Positions 36,801-45,365 are shown, counted from the stretch's first letter. The stretch: DNA of 64,000 nucleotides from Xylanibacter rodentium (GCF_013166575.1 NZ_JABKKE010000018.1:25285-89284); one strand, 5' to 3'. Notes: generated by a model not told the origin, from the sequence alone. A program made the numbers and translations.

Positions 36801-37105
36801 TCGGCATTTGCTCCCTGCTTGAAATACACAGTAATGGAAGCCGAACCGTCATTGGTTGCCGATGATGTCATATAAGTCATGCCTTCCACACCGTTTATCT
36901 GTTCCTCAAGCGGCGCAATCACAGAGTTAAGTACGGTCTCGGCATTAGCACCACTATAAGAGGCACGCACCATCACCGTTGGCGGAGCGATGTCAGGATA
37001 CTGCTCGATAGGCAGCGACACCAATCCTATAAAACCCAGAATCACTGTCAGGATGGAAATCACCGTAGACAGCACCGGGCGTTCTATAAATCTATCTAAC
37101 TTCAT
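33887..37105 (-). CDS. RND multidrug efflux pump, inner-membrane subunit (AcrB/HAE1 family)
   Basis: A 1072-residue protein of full AcrB-family length. It begins with FIERPVLSTVISILTVILG, and the proton-relay helix contains LAIAIVVDDAIVVVE, with its paired Asp residues. GLVPDEDTGTLFV opens the second porter half and ILIVEFALERRRTG is in helix 10-11. It exports hydrophobic compounds from the periplasm and inner leaflet using the proton gradient. It lies between adaptor and channel genes in a standard order; the substrate range cannot be read from sequence. Confidence 0.96.
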   Translation of the reverse strand: MKLDRFIERPVLSTVISILTVILGFIGLVSLPIEQYPDIAPPTVMVRASYSGANAETVLNSVIAPLEEQINGVEGMTYMTSSATNDGSASITVYFKQGANADMAQVNVQNRVSQASALLPAEVTRAGVQVMKRQNSNVLIFALTGDPEKYDNQFLGNYADINIIPAIKRVNGVGECQAMGLQSYTMRLWLDPVKMKNHNLMPGDITGILAQQNIEAAPGKFGEQTDNQYEYTIRYKGRLKTPEEFSEMIITSDTDGQTVRVKDVANVELGGLYYSFKQAVDGKPSIMMMVTQMAGSNATQIADDVKAVLAEAGKTLPPGVEVKIMQDVTEFLDASIHELIKTLVEAFILVFIVVYIFLQDFRSTLIPLIAVPVSLVGTFFFLYVFGFSLNLLTLAALVLAIAIVVDDAIVVVEAVHAKLDLGYKNTTLASKDAMNEISGAIISITLVMSAVFVPVSFLGGTSGTFYREFGVTMAISIVISALNALTLSPALCAILLKPHNEDGSVRKMSVIDRFHTAFNASYDKVLKKYQSGVRRVVERPIIAVVSVIVGITAMGVMMANTRTGLVPDEDTGTLFVTVATNPGTSLNRTDEVMNRVDNMLKSNPAVQSTLRITGYSFIGGQGSNQGTFIVKLKSFEERNGAEGPLKLIGVHNLGSKMVLGMIYKQTAAIKDAQILAFQPPMVQGFSATNGLTFSMQDRTGGDVNKFFDVTQKFLGELNKRPEVSSAMTQYNSKYPQYMMDVDVAKCKQSGIDPSVVLTTMQGYFGGLYASNFNSYGKLYRVMIQASYEFRGDLKSLNNIYVRTNKGMSPINEYVNLTKIYAPQEIDRFNLFTSINVNASPADGYSTGDVIKAMEEVAATNLPDGYSYEFSGLTRSEQESSNSTAIIFALCLTFVYLILSAQYESYVLPLAVILSIPFGLAGAFLFTILFKNQNDIYMQIALIMLIGLLAKNAILIVEFALERRRTGMAISWSAVLGAAARLRPILMTSLAMIIGLLPLLVPMGVGYNGNMTLGAAAVGGMLIGMLCQIMVVPALFFIFQKIQEKIKPLEFADDNAQIDTELMQYTRPVELQK

Positions 37106-37123
37106 TGTCTGTCAATAAAAATT

Positions 37124-38326
37124 TTACTTACCCATTGCCTTCTTAAACTCATTCAGATCACCCTGTGCCTCACCGAGTTTTTCCGCTTTCTGCAATTTCT
37201 CGGCATACTGGGCCTCTGTGAGCTGTTTGATTTCCGTTCCGTCCGTAAGTCCGGTAACACCATACACAACGATTGTCTCACCTGATTTCAATCCACTTTC
37301 AATAATATAGTTCTTGCCGTCATTCTCGGGATTGACCGTCACAGAAGTATATTTGACCTTGTTGTCCTTGCCAACCACATATACGAAAAACTTATCCTGC
37401 ACCTGCATCACGGCTGACTGTGGTATCACAATGGCGTCCTGTGCCGTCTGAGGAACAATGACCGAACCGGAAGCACCGCTCTTCAATTTCTGACCGGGAT
37501 TGTCAAAATCGGCACGCACCTGCACAGTACCTGTAGCAGCATCTATAACACCACTCACCGCAGCCACATGCCCCTCAGTACCGTATATGCTGCCGTCTGC
37601 CAACTGAAGTTTCACGCCGGGGAAGTCTTTGATTGCAGCTTCCACACCTCCTTCGGAGTGTGACAGACCCATCAATTCCTTTTCCGTCAGCGAAAAGTAT
37701 ACCTGCATCGTCTTGTTGTCCGATACTGTTGTCAGTGGCTGTTGGCTTGACGAACTGACAAGCGCGCCCACCTTATAAGGCAACTCACCTATCACACCGT
37801 TGGCAGGACTGGTGACATAACAGAAATCAAGATTCTGCTTGGCTGAAACATAACTGGCCTCAGCCTGTGCAAATGCAGCCTTGGCCGATTCATATGCATT
37901 CTGTGCCGATTGTAGTTCAAAATCGCCAATTACTTTGTTATCAAACAGTTTCTTGCTGTTTTCGTATGTCAGTTTTGATGTATTCAACTGTGCCTTTGCC
38001 GAATTTACAGCGGCTTTGGCTTGACGTGCCGCTGCCTCATATGTCACATTGTCTATTACAAAAAGTACTTGCCCTTTTTTTACAGACTGACCTTCCTTAA
38101 CATTAATCTTTGTAATGAATCCTGCTATTTTCGGACGTATCTCCACATCTTGTACGCCTCTGACAGTTGCAGGATAAGAAGTCTGCAACTCTGCGCTCTG
38201 CGCCTTCACCGTCCTCACGGCATACTCATTGTCGCCAAAGTTAGGCTTGCCCTGGCTTCCGCCACCACACGAAGCAAGCACAGCCGCGGCCAGTGCCGTA
38301 ATGATAAACATCTTTTTCTGTTTCAT
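37124..38326 (-). CDS. RND efflux periplasmic adaptor lipoprotein
   Basis: About 400 residues. The lipobox LAAAVLASCGGG puts the acylated Cys near residue 20. It has the VRGVQDVEIRPKIAGFI lipoyl-like half motif, a coiled-coil hairpin at about 95-165 rich in Ala, and the barrel region GEIVVYGVTGLTDG near the end, all typical of AcrA/MexA adaptors. The start at 38326 (MKQKKMFIITALAAA) is preferred over 38344. It is the first gene of the operon and bridges pump and channel in the periplasm. Confidence 0.93.
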   Translation of the reverse strand: MKQKKMFIITALAAAVLASCGGGSQGKPNFGDNEYAVRTVKAQSAELQTSYPATVRGVQDVEIRPKIAGFITKINVKEGQSVKKGQVLFVIDNVTYEAAARQAKAAVNSAKAQLNTSKLTYENSKKLFDNKVIGDFELQSAQNAYESAKAAFAQAEASYVSAKQNLDFCYVTSPANGVIGELPYKVGALVSSSSQQPLTTVSDNKTMQVYFSLTEKELMGLSHSEGGVEAAIKDFPGVKLQLADGSIYGTEGHVAAVSGVIDAATGTVQVRADFDNPGQKLKSGASGSVIVPQTAQDAIVIPQSAVMQVQDKFFVYVVGKDNKVKYTSVTVNPENDGKNYIIESGLKSGETIVVYGVTGLTDGTEIKQLTEAQYAEKLQKAEKLGEAQGDLNEFKKAMGK

Positions 38327-38417
38327 ACCTATTTTTATATACACATTAAATTGTTATTAATCATACATTAAGCCTTAAAAAACGGAAACTTTTGTTCCAT
38401 TCCAAGTTTTCGAGTTG

Positions 38418-38425
38418 CAAATATA
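38418..38425 (-). promoter_or_regulatory. -7 promoter box for the efflux operon
   Basis: On the minus strand TATATTTG followed by CA, about 91 bases before the adaptor start. No regulator gene lies next to the operon. Confidence 0.55.
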
Positions 38426-38547
38426 CACATAAATAATATACTGACAAACAATCAGAACTTCATATTTAAGAATATTTATTCGGTACTTAACTATTTATAA
38501 CTTTTTCACTCCGAACATCAGTTCATGTAAAGTCCAAACTACACGAC

Positions 38548-38590
38548 GCGCAGGAACAGCGCCCATCGACAAAGGCCTCCGTTCCTGCGC
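38548..38590. terminator. Hairpin after the M15 peptidase gene
   Basis: Perfect 10-bp arms (GCGCAGGAAC at 38548-38557 and complement at 38581-38590). No T-run; possible transcript end for the minus-strand peptidase gene. Confidence 0.45.
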
Positions 38591-38605
38591 TCCATAACGC
38601 GGTTA

Positions 38606-39061
38606 TCAGCAGTCTATGGCTGAGGCCTGACGCCGGTTGGGACGCCGGACCGTGTACGATACGTGGAGCCATCGGCAACCGTTGGACATACGGTGCTCGA
38701 AAAGCAACTGGTCGAAATCAAGGTTACGGCGTATATAGTCATATACTTTCATTCCCGTCTCCATACACGATATATGTATATCGGCAGCTTCGCCAAGCAG
38801 ATGCTGCGATGCCGGCACACCGCCCACAGCGGCATTCAATTCTGCCGAACGGAAACCGCTCGATATGCGCGTCACTCCGAAACGCCGCCTCACAGGCTCG
38901 AGCACATTGGCGCACAACAGACGCATGCGCTCTATGTCGGCACCGGTAGGAATGTTGTCAATAGCCCGTCGCTCGGCCACACCCGAACGAACCATCTCCT
39001 CAAACGAGAAATGCTCGCTCAACATTGTTTTCTGATTCTGATTTTCCATGGTAAACATCAA
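38606..39061 (-). CDS. M15-family D-Ala-D-Ala carboxypeptidase-like peptidase
   Basis: A 151-residue protein of the Peptidase_M15_3 type, found in phage endolysins and Bacteroidetes mobile regions. SSGFRSAELNAAVGGVPASQHLLGEAADI holds the first zinc His and the Asp, and WLHVSY near residue 130 the second zinc His. It has no signal peptide. It would cleave peptidoglycan peptides. The start could be 39061 or Met5 (39049). It is paired with an unknown gene upstream on the same strand in a small accessory patch. Confidence 0.85.
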   Translation of the reverse strand: MMFTMENQNQKTMLSEHFSFEEMVRSGVAERRAIDNIPTGADIERMRLLCANVLEPVRRRFGVTRISSGFRSAELNAAVGGVPASQHLLGEAADIHISCMETGMKVYDYIRRNLDFDQLLFEHRMSNGCRWLHVSYTVRRPNRRQASAIDC

Positions 39062-39125
39062 TTTATGATTTTATAAATAAAAATGTGATTAGTTTTTTCA
39101 AAAGCAACCGTATATGACCGTAATA

Positions 39126-39578
39126 TCATGTTGGTGAACACTGACTTGTATGTTTTCCCGTCACCATCCTTTCCAGCGGACGCTCTATACCCATCCGGAA
39201 CATCTGTGCGGCGTAACGTTGGATAAACGGGCCACGGCGCACGCCCTTGCGCTGCTCTCCCTGGTAGGCCACTGCCGAGGGGTTGCGCGGCAACGTAACA
39301 TGAAGCACGGTGCAGGCACGGGCCGCCAGCGCACGGAACGTGCACACACAGCCCTCACCATCGCAAACCGTGCCATCGGTGTAGACCACATGGGCAGCTT
39401 CCATCAGGTCGCGCACCGACCCGGTCCAGTGCACACCGTCATCGGGACTGAGCCGCAACAAGGCTACAAACTCCTCGGCAAGCCGCCCACGGGCCTCTTT
39501 CACCTCCTGTGTTTTCATGGTGTTCTGTTGACTCTGCCCAAAACGGCAGCCAAACCTTTCGTTTTCGATGTAATACAT
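39126..39578 (-). CDS. Conserved Bacteroidales hypothetical protein, 150 residues
   Basis: A 150-residue soluble protein starting YYIENERFGCRFGQSQ. It contains RLSPDDGVHWTGSVRDLMEAAHVVY and a basic C-terminus (KGVRRGPFIQRYAAQMFR). It resembles small Bacteroidales proteins of unknown function that I associate with accessory regions, but I cannot name a family. The start at 39578 is kept because the N-terminal ENERFGCRFG stretch looks conserved; an alternative Met lies at 39518. The neighbouring M15 peptidase suggests a shared mobile origin. Confidence 0.65.
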   Translation of the reverse strand: MYYIENERFGCRFGQSQQNTMKTQEVKEARGRLAEEFVALLRLSPDDGVHWTGSVRDLMEAAHVVYTDGTVCDGEGCVCTFRALAARACTVLHVTLPRNPSAVAYQGEQRKGVRRGPFIQRYAAQMFRMGIERPLERMVTGKHTSQCSPT

Positions 39579-39661
39579 AACGAATCGTGTTTTTTAAACA
39601 ATTAAATTATTAAAGTATGTCTTTTTCTAATGCCTCCGGACTAACGGATGGCTTTCGGATG

Positions 39662-39669
39662 CAAAAGTA
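39662..39669 (-). promoter_or_regulatory. -7 promoter box for the 150-residue protein and M15 peptidase
   Basis: On the minus strand TACTTTTG followed by CA, 83 bases before the start codon. Confidence 0.5.
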
Positions 39670-39893
39670 AAGCAGTATTGTGCACTCATTGTTCACTCCG
39701 CCAACAAAATTAGTTAAAATAATGTAATGAGAGGATGGTGACGTCGTTCTTAATTCCCCATATTTACAGTCCGTTTCGTATGAAAAAACGACAAAATGCG
39801 ATTTACATAAAAAAATCATGATTTTACTAAAAAATAGTCATACCTACATTTGGTAAAAATTTGGAGGCTGAATTATTTCTCTTCTATTCTTGC

Positions 39894-39962
39894 TTAGAAG
39901 TTAACACCGACGCTAAGACTGAGGGCGCTGCTGCGACTGTTGTCGAAGCTGTAAAGAATACA
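39894..39962 (-). pseudogene. Remnant: C-terminus of an outer-membrane barrel protein
   Basis: On the minus strand the 22 codons before a TAA read ILYSFDNSRSSALSLSVGV then NF and stop. An alternating last strand ending in Phe is the hallmark of an outer-membrane protein C-terminus. An in-frame TGA lies directly upstream, and no larger frame joins it, so this is probably the tail of a deleted or decayed gene. The flanks 39579-39893 and 39963-40053 hold no gene. Confidence 0.45.
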
Positions 39963-40053
39963 TCAGTTCACAACAAACCGAATGAAAGAGTTTATTCCAT
40001 GACAATACCCATTTCTGCATCGTAAAGCATAGGTAATGGATATCCGAATAATC

Positions 40054-40395
40054 TTTACTTTAACGTATGTTAATCGGCATACGAAGTGCGTTTTGTGCGG
40101 AAGGAGCCGAAAAACGCGATTTTTAGCTCAAAATAGGACACACTGATAATCAGAGAGTTACACGCTTCTGGTCACAATAGAGCCTTGTAATAAAAGCAGA
40201 GAGGCCCTCCCGACCTTGCCGTAACGGCCTCCCGGCTCTGCAACGAGGCCGCCGCGGGAAGACAACGACGCCGTAATGGGAGGGTCGGGAGGCCTTTACG
40301 GCAAGAAAAGTATGTAAGAAACGCGTGTAAAGAAAGCAGAGAGGGCCTTACAGCTTTTCTATTTCAAGAAAAAAGAAATGCGGAATTTTCAGAAA
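40054..40395 (+). repeat. Dispersed GC-core element, copy 2
   Basis: It starts TTTACTTTAACGTATGTTAATC like copy 3, then GAGCCGAAAAACG, a GATAATCAGAGAGTTACACGC block shared with copy 1, AAAGCAGAGAGG, a GC-rich palindromic core with CTTGCCGTAACGGCCTCCCGG and GGGTCGGGAGGCC, GTAAAGAAAGCAGAGAGGGCC, and TTTTCTATTTC with GAAAAA. There is no coding potential. It lies between the barrel remnant and the end of the tRNA nucleotidyltransferase gene. Confidence 0.85.
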
Positions 40396-40455
40396 ATATA
40401 TAACAAAACCAGCCCTGCAGTGGTGGTGATGAAAATAGCCAGATGATGGAAACCG

Positions 40456-41880
40456 TCACGCCAGCCCCATCTCGCGGGCCTTCTCCATAAGCAGCGCCAT
40501 GAGCGGTTCGCGCTCGTTGGGCACACGATTGTCGAGCACTGCGTCCTTCAGTGTCTGCTTGAGCGTGCCCACCTCGCGGCATGGGCGCAGGTGGAACATC
40601 TCCATAATCTCATTGCCGTCGATGCATGGCTGAAGGAGTCGCTTGTAGTCCTTTTCCTTAAGGTCGGTAAGTTTTTCGCGCACCACACGGAAGTTTTCGA
40701 GAAAACGCTTCTTGCGCACCTCGTTCTTGCTCGTTATGTCGGCCTCACAGAGCGTCATCAGATCGTCGATGTCGTCACCGGCGTCACTCATCAGACGGCG
40801 CACGGCACTGTCGGTCACCACCTCGTCGGCTATCACGATGGGGCGCATGTGCAGATCGACCAGACGCTGCACGTACTTCATCTTGGCATCGAGCGGCAGC
40901 ATGAGACGGCGGAACACCGCCGGCACCATTTTTGCACCTATTATATTATGATTATGGAACGTCCATCCCGCGACGGCGTCCCACCGCTTGGAACGTGTCT
41001 TGCCAACATCGTGCATCAGCGCGGCCCAACGCAACCACAGGTTGTCGGAACGCCGGCACACATTGTCGAGCACTTCGAGAGTATGGTAGAAATTGTTCTT
41101 GTGACCACGGTTGTTGCGCATCTCCACTATGTCGAGCGCTGCCAGTTCGGGCAAGATAAGATTGAGCAGTCCGCAGCGTTGCAGATCAACAAAGCCGCGA
41201 CTGGGCGTAGGCGTCATCATAATCTTGTTGAGTTCGTCCTTGATGCGCTCTCCGCTGATAATCTTTATACGGTGGGCATTGCGTTCGAGGGCCGCAAAAG
41301 TCTCGTCCTCAATGTGGAAGTTGAGTTGTGTGGCAAAACGTATGCAGCGCAGCATGCGCAACGGGTCGTCGGAAAAGGTGACATCGGGGTCGAGCGGCGT
41401 GCAGATGATGCGGTCCTCGAGATCGTAGATGCCGTCGAACGGGTCAACCAACTCACCGAAACGGTCGCTGTTGAGACACACGGCCATGGCATTGATGGTG
41501 AAGTCGCGGCGGTTTTGATCGTCTTCAAGCGTGCCGTCCTCTACCACCGGCTTGCGCGAGTCGTGGCTGTAGCTCTCGCGGCGCGCCCCGACAAACTCCA
41601 CCTCGATGTCACGGAACTTCACCTGTGCCGTGCCGAAATTGCGAAACACCGTCAGCCGCGCCTTACGTCCGAGCATCTGCTTCAGTTCGGAGGCCACGCT
41701 GATGCCGCTGCCAACCACAACCACATCTATATCGTTTGACGGACGTTCAAGAAATATATCACGCACATATCCCCCCACAACATAACAGTCCACACCCAGT
41801 TTGTCGGCCGCTGTGGATATCCGGCGGAAAATGTCTTTGTCCAGCACTTGGGCCAGTTCTTCGTCTGTAAGTATTTTCAT
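40456..41880 (-). CDS. CCA tRNA nucleotidyltransferase / poly(A) polymerase-like protein with HD domain
   Basis: A 474-residue protein. The head domain has YVVGGYVRDIFLERPSNDIDVVV (nucleotidyltransferase Gly-Gly and Asp-x-Asp) and RRDFTINAMAV. The arm region has DDPLRMLRCIRFATQL. The HD domain has WAALMHDVGKTRSK at about residue 285. It is the class II CCA-adding or repair enzyme type common in Bacteroidetes, and completes tRNA 3' ends. The start at 41880 (MKILTDEELAQVL) fits a promoter 31 bases upstream; a longer frame exists but would include the promoter. Confidence 0.92.
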   Translation of the reverse strand: MKILTDEELAQVLDKDIFRRISTAADKLGVDCYVVGGYVRDIFLERPSNDIDVVVVGSGISVASELKQMLGRKARLTVFRNFGTAQVKFRDIEVEFVGARRESYSHDSRKPVVEDGTLEDDQNRRDFTINAMAVCLNSDRFGELVDPFDGIYDLEDRIICTPLDPDVTFSDDPLRMLRCIRFATQLNFHIEDETFAALERNAHRIKIISGERIKDELNKIMMTPTPSRGFVDLQRCGLLNLILPELAALDIVEMRNNRGHKNNFYHTLEVLDNVCRRSDNLWLRWAALMHDVGKTRSKRWDAVAGWTFHNHNIIGAKMVPAVFRRLMLPLDAKMKYVQRLVDLHMRPIVIADEVVTDSAVRRLMSDAGDDIDDLMTLCEADITSKNEVRKKRFLENFRVVREKLTDLKEKDYKRLLQPCIDGNEIMEMFHLRPCREVGTLKQTLKDAVLDNRVPNEREPLMALLMEKAREMGLA

Positions 41881-41910
41881 TGCTCTTTCCCGTTTCTGAA
41901 TTAGCGGCTG

Positions 41911-41918
41911 CAAAGGTA
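41911..41918 (-). promoter_or_regulatory. -7 promoter box for the CCA nucleotidyltransferase gene
   Basis: On the minus strand TACCTTTG followed by CA, 30 bases before the ATG. Confidence 0.65.
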
Positions 41919-42046
41919 CTGTTTTTTTTCGGAAATCACAATTAACCACCAAAACAAAGAGCCCACATCAACTCATCTACACCTGGACAGCCCGTTAAAT
42001 ATTATCAAAGTTTATATACTTTTAAACGATTATCAGGAAAAGTATG

Positions 42047-42054
42047 TATATTTG
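42047..42054 (+). promoter_or_regulatory. -7 promoter box for the 153-residue lipoprotein
   Basis: TATATTTG followed by CG, 50 bases before the ATG at 42105. Confidence 0.55.
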
Positions 42055-42104
42055 CGGGATTAAGAAACCATAAAATCAAGAAACAACAAGGAAACATAGA
42101 CGCT

Positions 42105-42566
42105 ATGGCTGGAATAAGGAGAATTGCTATGATATGTGCTGCCGTGGCCGCATTGGCATCATGTGGTGACAGTGACAGGCAGAATGCCGAAGAAATGCTG
42201 AAACAAGCCGGTTACGACTATGAACATGGACGTTATGACATGGCACTGGCCACCATTGATTCGCTGCGCAAGACATATCCGGACATTGTCGACGTCAGAC
42301 GCAAAGCGTTGGCACTATATCAGAACATATCGCTGAAAAAAGCACAAGAGGAGCTCGAAGAGACCGACCGACAGCTACAGGAGGTCAATGCTACTTACGA
42401 GATGATTCGTGAGACGGTCGAAAGACGGAAAGCCGCATTGCAGGCTACGGCCGACGATTTGCAGACGCTGACATTGATGAGGATAAAGCGCGACTCACTG
42501 CAGACACGTTTTGACGTACAGTGTGCCAAGATAAAATATATACACAAGCGTCAAAAGGAGAATTAA
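42105..42566 (+). CDS. Coiled-coil lipoprotein of unknown function
   Basis: A 153-residue protein with a lipoprotein signal (IAMICAAVAALASCGDS, Cys near residue 21). A TPR-like helical pair follows (EEMLKQAGYDYEHGRYDMALATIDSLRKTYP), then a coiled coil (KKAQEELEETDRQLQEVNATYEMIRETVERRKAAL). It is probably anchored in the outer or inner membrane facing the periplasm. No named family recognised. It precedes the DUF1599 gene, which has its own promoter in the 60-base gap. Confidence 0.75.
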   Translation: MAGIRRIAMICAAVAALASCGDSDRQNAEEMLKQAGYDYEHGRYDMALATIDSLRKTYPDIVDVRRKALALYQNISLKKAQEELEETDRQLQEVNATYEMIRETVERRKAALQATADDLQTLTLMRIKRDSLQTRFDVQCAKIKYIHKRQKEN

Positions 42567-42576
42567 GGCGTTTCCT

Positions 42577-42608
42577 TTTGGCAGTCTCACAGGAATTGAG
42601 TAATTTTG
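42577..42608 (+). promoter_or_regulatory. Promoter of the DUF1599 run
   Basis: TTTG at 42577-42580 as a -33 box, 20 bases of spacing, and TAATTTTG at 42601-42608 followed by CA. It lies 14 bases before the first candidate ATG, so the mRNA would be nearly leaderless. Confidence 0.7.
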
Positions 42609-42622
42609 CAGCATATTTTCAA

Positions 42623-43180
42623 ATGTCTATGGCAAAAGAGGTTTTATCCACTGAAGCACAATTCGAACAGGTGATGCACGAATGTCGCGCACTGTTCGAA
42701 AAAAAACTGCACGACTACAAGGCTTCGTGGCGCATCCTGCGTCCATCATCACTCACCGACCAGTTGTTCATCAAGGCCAAGCGCATACGATCGCTTGAAA
42801 TCAAACAGACTTCTCTCGTAGGCGAAGGCATACGTCCGGAGTTTGTAGCACTGATAAACTACGGAATTGTCGGATTGATACAGGTTGAGCACGGCTTTGC
42901 CGACACGGTCGACATGAACAACGATGAAGCCATGGTACTGTACGACAAACATGCAGCAGAAGCTCTGGAGTTGATGAAACGTAAAAACCACGACTACGAC
43001 GAGGCATGGCGTTCGATGCGCGTGAGCAGCTACACCGACTTCATATTGACCAAGATAGAACGAATAAAAGAAATAGAGAACATTGGCGGCAAGACGCTGG
43101 TGAGTGAGGGAATAGACTCCAACTATATGGATATCATCAACTATGCCGTGTTCGGAGTGATAAAACTGAGTGAGAAATAG
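42623..43180 (+). CDS. DUF1599 domain protein with an internal duplication
   Basis: About 185 residues from 42623 (a second Met at 42629 is equally possible). Two copies of one helical unit are visible. The first is KKLHDYKASWRILRPSSLTDQLFIKAKRIRSLE with GEGIRPEFVALINYGIVGLIQ. The second is RKNHDYDEAWRSMRVSSYTDFILTKIERIKEIE with SEGIDSNYMDIINYAVFGVIK. The DY...W and NY motifs recall nucleotide pyrophosphohydrolase-like all-helical folds, but activity is unproven. It is first in the run DUF1599, DoxX-like, tpiA, SPOR, folE, an order I recall from other Bacteroidales. Confidence 0.88.
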   Translation: MSMAKEVLSTEAQFEQVMHECRALFEKKLHDYKASWRILRPSSLTDQLFIKAKRIRSLEIKQTSLVGEGIRPEFVALINYGIVGLIQVEHGFADTVDMNNDEAMVLYDKHAAEALELMKRKNHDYDEAWRSMRVSSYTDFILTKIERIKEIENIGGKTLVSEGIDSNYMDIINYAVFGVIKLSEK

Positions 43181-43199
43181 AAACAGGTCTGTCAGACTG

Positions 43200-44615
43200 A
43201 TGAACTTAAAAGGAACATTTCTCATCACCATCTGCCGCTTACTGCTTTCCCTGACATTCATCATGTCAGGCTTTGTCAAAGCCGTTGACCCACTGGGCAC
43301 TCAATATAAATTGATTGACTATGCCGAGGCGGCAGGACTGGCACGATACGCCAACGGATATCTGACGTTAGCAATGGCCGTGGCAATGGCTGTATTCGAG
43401 TTTTGGCTCGGCATATGCCTTCTGTTCACCATAAGGCGCCGCCGTACTGTAAGACTGATGTTGCTCGTCATGGCGGTGTTCACCCCTCTCACTCTATGGC
43501 TCGCACTGACCGATCCTATACAGGACTGCGGGTGTTTCGGTGACGCGGTGAAACTGTCCAACTGGCAGACATTTTGGAAAAATGTGGTGCTGCTTACGGC
43601 GGCCATCGTTCTCTACAGACGGCCTCTGAGCATAAAAAGAGCCATCAGTAGAAGCAACCAATGGATAGTGACCAACTATACGGTTGTGTTTATCGTTGTC
43701 GTGGCCGGATGGTCGCTGTACGACTTGCCGCTGTTTGACTTCCGCCCATATCATACCGGAGCCAACATAAAACATGGCATGGAAATACCCGAGGGTGCTG
43801 CCATGCCGCAGTTTGAGACAACGTTCGTCATGGAGAAAAACGGTGTTAGAAAAGAGTTCGCTCTTGACGACTATCCCGACTCGACATGGACATTTGTCGA
43901 CAGCAGGACTATACAGACCAAAGAGGGATACGTGCCGCCGATACACGACTTCTCCATCATAAGGAGAACGGACGATGAAGACGTGACCGACAGCGTGCTG
44001 AGCCGCAAGGGCTACACATTCCTGCTCGTGGCGCCATATCTGGAACATGCCGACGACAGCCGCATGGACCTTATCAATCAGGTGTACGAATATGCCGAAA
44101 GTCACGGTTATCCGTTCTACTGCCTCACGGCAAGTTCGGAACGTTCTGCAGAAAGATGGCGAATCATGACGGGAGCCGAATACGAATTCTATACCACAGA
44201 CGGTACCACCCTCAAGACCATAATAAGAAGCAATCCGGGACTGGTGCTACTAAAGGACGGTGTAGTGATACGCAAATGGAGCCACAACATGCTACCCGAC
44301 GAGTTTGAACTGACCGACAGACTTGAACGTATCGAAATGGGCTCTGTGCCGAAAGACACGGTGACAGGAAAAGTGGCCAAGATAATAATGTGGTACGTTC
44401 TGCCGTTGTTGCTGCTAACGCTGGCCGACAGAATATGGGCATGGTCAAAATGGGTTAAGACAAAGAAAAAGTCTAACAAGATATATCAACTTTTTAAAAC
44501 AAAAGACAATGAGAAAGAAAATTGTAGCAGGAAACTGGAAGATGAACATGAACCTGCAGGACGGAGTGGCTCTTGCCAAAGAACTCAACGAGACACTGAC
44601 AACCGAGAAGCCTAA
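43200..44615 (+). CDS. DoxX-like membrane protein (BT_3928 family)
   Basis: About 471 residues. The N-terminal ~140 residues form four membrane helices with DoxX/MauE-type motifs ([21 protein letters not shown] and DCGCFGDAV with two Cys). A periplasmic domain follows to about residue 400 that repeats a thioredoxin-like region ([10 protein letters not shown]), then one membrane helix ([19 protein letters not shown]). It probably deals with thiol or quinone redox at the membrane (inference). Oddity: the frame runs 107 bases into tpiA out of frame, giving a polar tail with no clear function. The start at 43200 is chosen as the first Met before the helix. Confidence 0.85.
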   Translation: MNLKGTFLITICRLLLSLTFIMSGFVKAVDPLGTQYKLIDYAEAAGLARYANGYLTLAMAVAMAVFEFWLGICLLFTIRRRRTVRLMLLVMAVFTPLTLWLALTDPIQDCGCFGDAVKLSNWQTFWKNVVLLTAAIVLYRRPLSIKRAISRSNQWIVTNYTVVFIVVVAGWSLYDLPLFDFRPYHTGANIKHGMEIPEGAAMPQFETTFVMEKNGVRKEFALDDYPDSTWTFVDSRTIQTKEGYVPPIHDFSIIRRTDDEDVTDSVLSRKGYTFLLVAPYLEHADDSRMDLINQVYEYAESHGYPFYCLTASSERSAERWRIMTGAEYEFYTTDGTTLKTIIRSNPGLVLLKDGVVIRKWSHNMLPDEFELTDRLERIEMGSVPKDTVTGKVAKIIMWYVLPLLLLTLADRIWAWSKWVKTKKKSNKIYQLFKTKDNEKENCSRKLEDEHEPAGRSGSCQRTQRDTDNREA

Positions 44616-45264
44616 CTGCGGTGTAATCATCTGCACACCGTTCATTCATCTGGCAACAGTAGCCCAATTCCTCAATCAGGACGTTATCGGACTGGGAGCG
44701 GAAAACTGCGCAGACAAGGAAAAAGGCGCATACACCGGAGAAGTGTCGGCCGAAATGGTGAAGAGCACGGGAGCACAGTATGTAATCCTGGGACACTCTG
44801 AGCGCCGCGGATACTATGGCGAGACCCCCGAGATACTGAAAGAGAAAGTACAGCTCGCACTGAAAAACGACCTGAAAGTAATCTTCTGTATCGGCGAGAG
44901 TCTGGAGGAACGCGAGGCAGACAAGCAGAACGAGGTGGTAAAGGCCGAACTGGAGGGCAGCGTGTTCAACCTCACAGCCGAGGAGTTCAAGAACATCATC
45001 ATCGCCTACGAACCCATCTGGGCCATCGGCACAGGCAAGACTGCCACAGCAGAGCAGGCAGAAGAGATCCATGCTTTCATCCGTAGCGTAGTGGCCGACA
45101 AGTATGGCGCCGAGGTGGCCGACGACACTACCATTCTCTATGGCGGAAGCTGCAAGGCAAGCAATGCACCCGAGCTGTTTGCAAAGCCCGACATCGACGG
45201 TGGTCTCATCGGTGGCGCTTCGCTGAAGGTTGCTGACTTCAAAGGCATCATCGACGCTTTCTGA
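44509..45264 (+). CDS. tpiA: Triosephosphate isomerase
   Basis: A 251-residue TIM barrel with GNWKMN (catalytic Lys, residues about 8-13), [12 protein letters not shown] (catalytic His), [14 protein letters not shown] (catalytic Glu and loop 6) and [14 protein letters not shown] near the phosphate site. It interconverts dihydroxyacetone phosphate and glyceraldehyde 3-phosphate. Its start lies inside the end of the DoxX-like gene, so translation is probably coupled by reinitiation. Confidence 0.98.
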   Translation: MRKKIVAGNWKMNMNLQDGVALAKELNETLTTEKPNCGVIICTPFIHLATVAQFLNQDVIGLGAENCADKEKGAYTGEVSAEMVKSTGAQYVILGHSERRGYYGETPEILKEKVQLALKNDLKVIFCIGESLEEREADKQNEVVKAELEGSVFNLTAEEFKNIIIAYEPIWAIGTGKTATAEQAEEIHAFIRSVVADKYGAEVADDTTILYGGSCKASNAPELFAKPDIDGGLIGGASLKVADFKGIIDAF

Positions 45265-45283
45265 TAACAGTAAAGGATATTGG

Positions 45284-45347
45284 AGATTGAATGAATTGGT
45301 ATTTTCCTGACGATTAGAATCTGCATGATTTCAAATTCATTCAATCT
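45284..45347. repeat. Short heptad inverted repeat
   Basis: Perfect 14-bp arms made of two 7-mers (AGATTGA ATGAATT at 45284-45297 and complement at 45334-45347) between tpiA and the SPOR gene. It may be a short member of the heptad hairpin family without the GATTACC motif, or a processing stem. Confidence 0.6.
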
Positions 45348-45365
45348 TCAAGTTTTCAAAGTTTA

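Noticed and set aside
38606..40450. Intact prophage
   Set aside because: Only one endolysin-like gene is present. There is no integrase, capsid, tail, portal or terminase.
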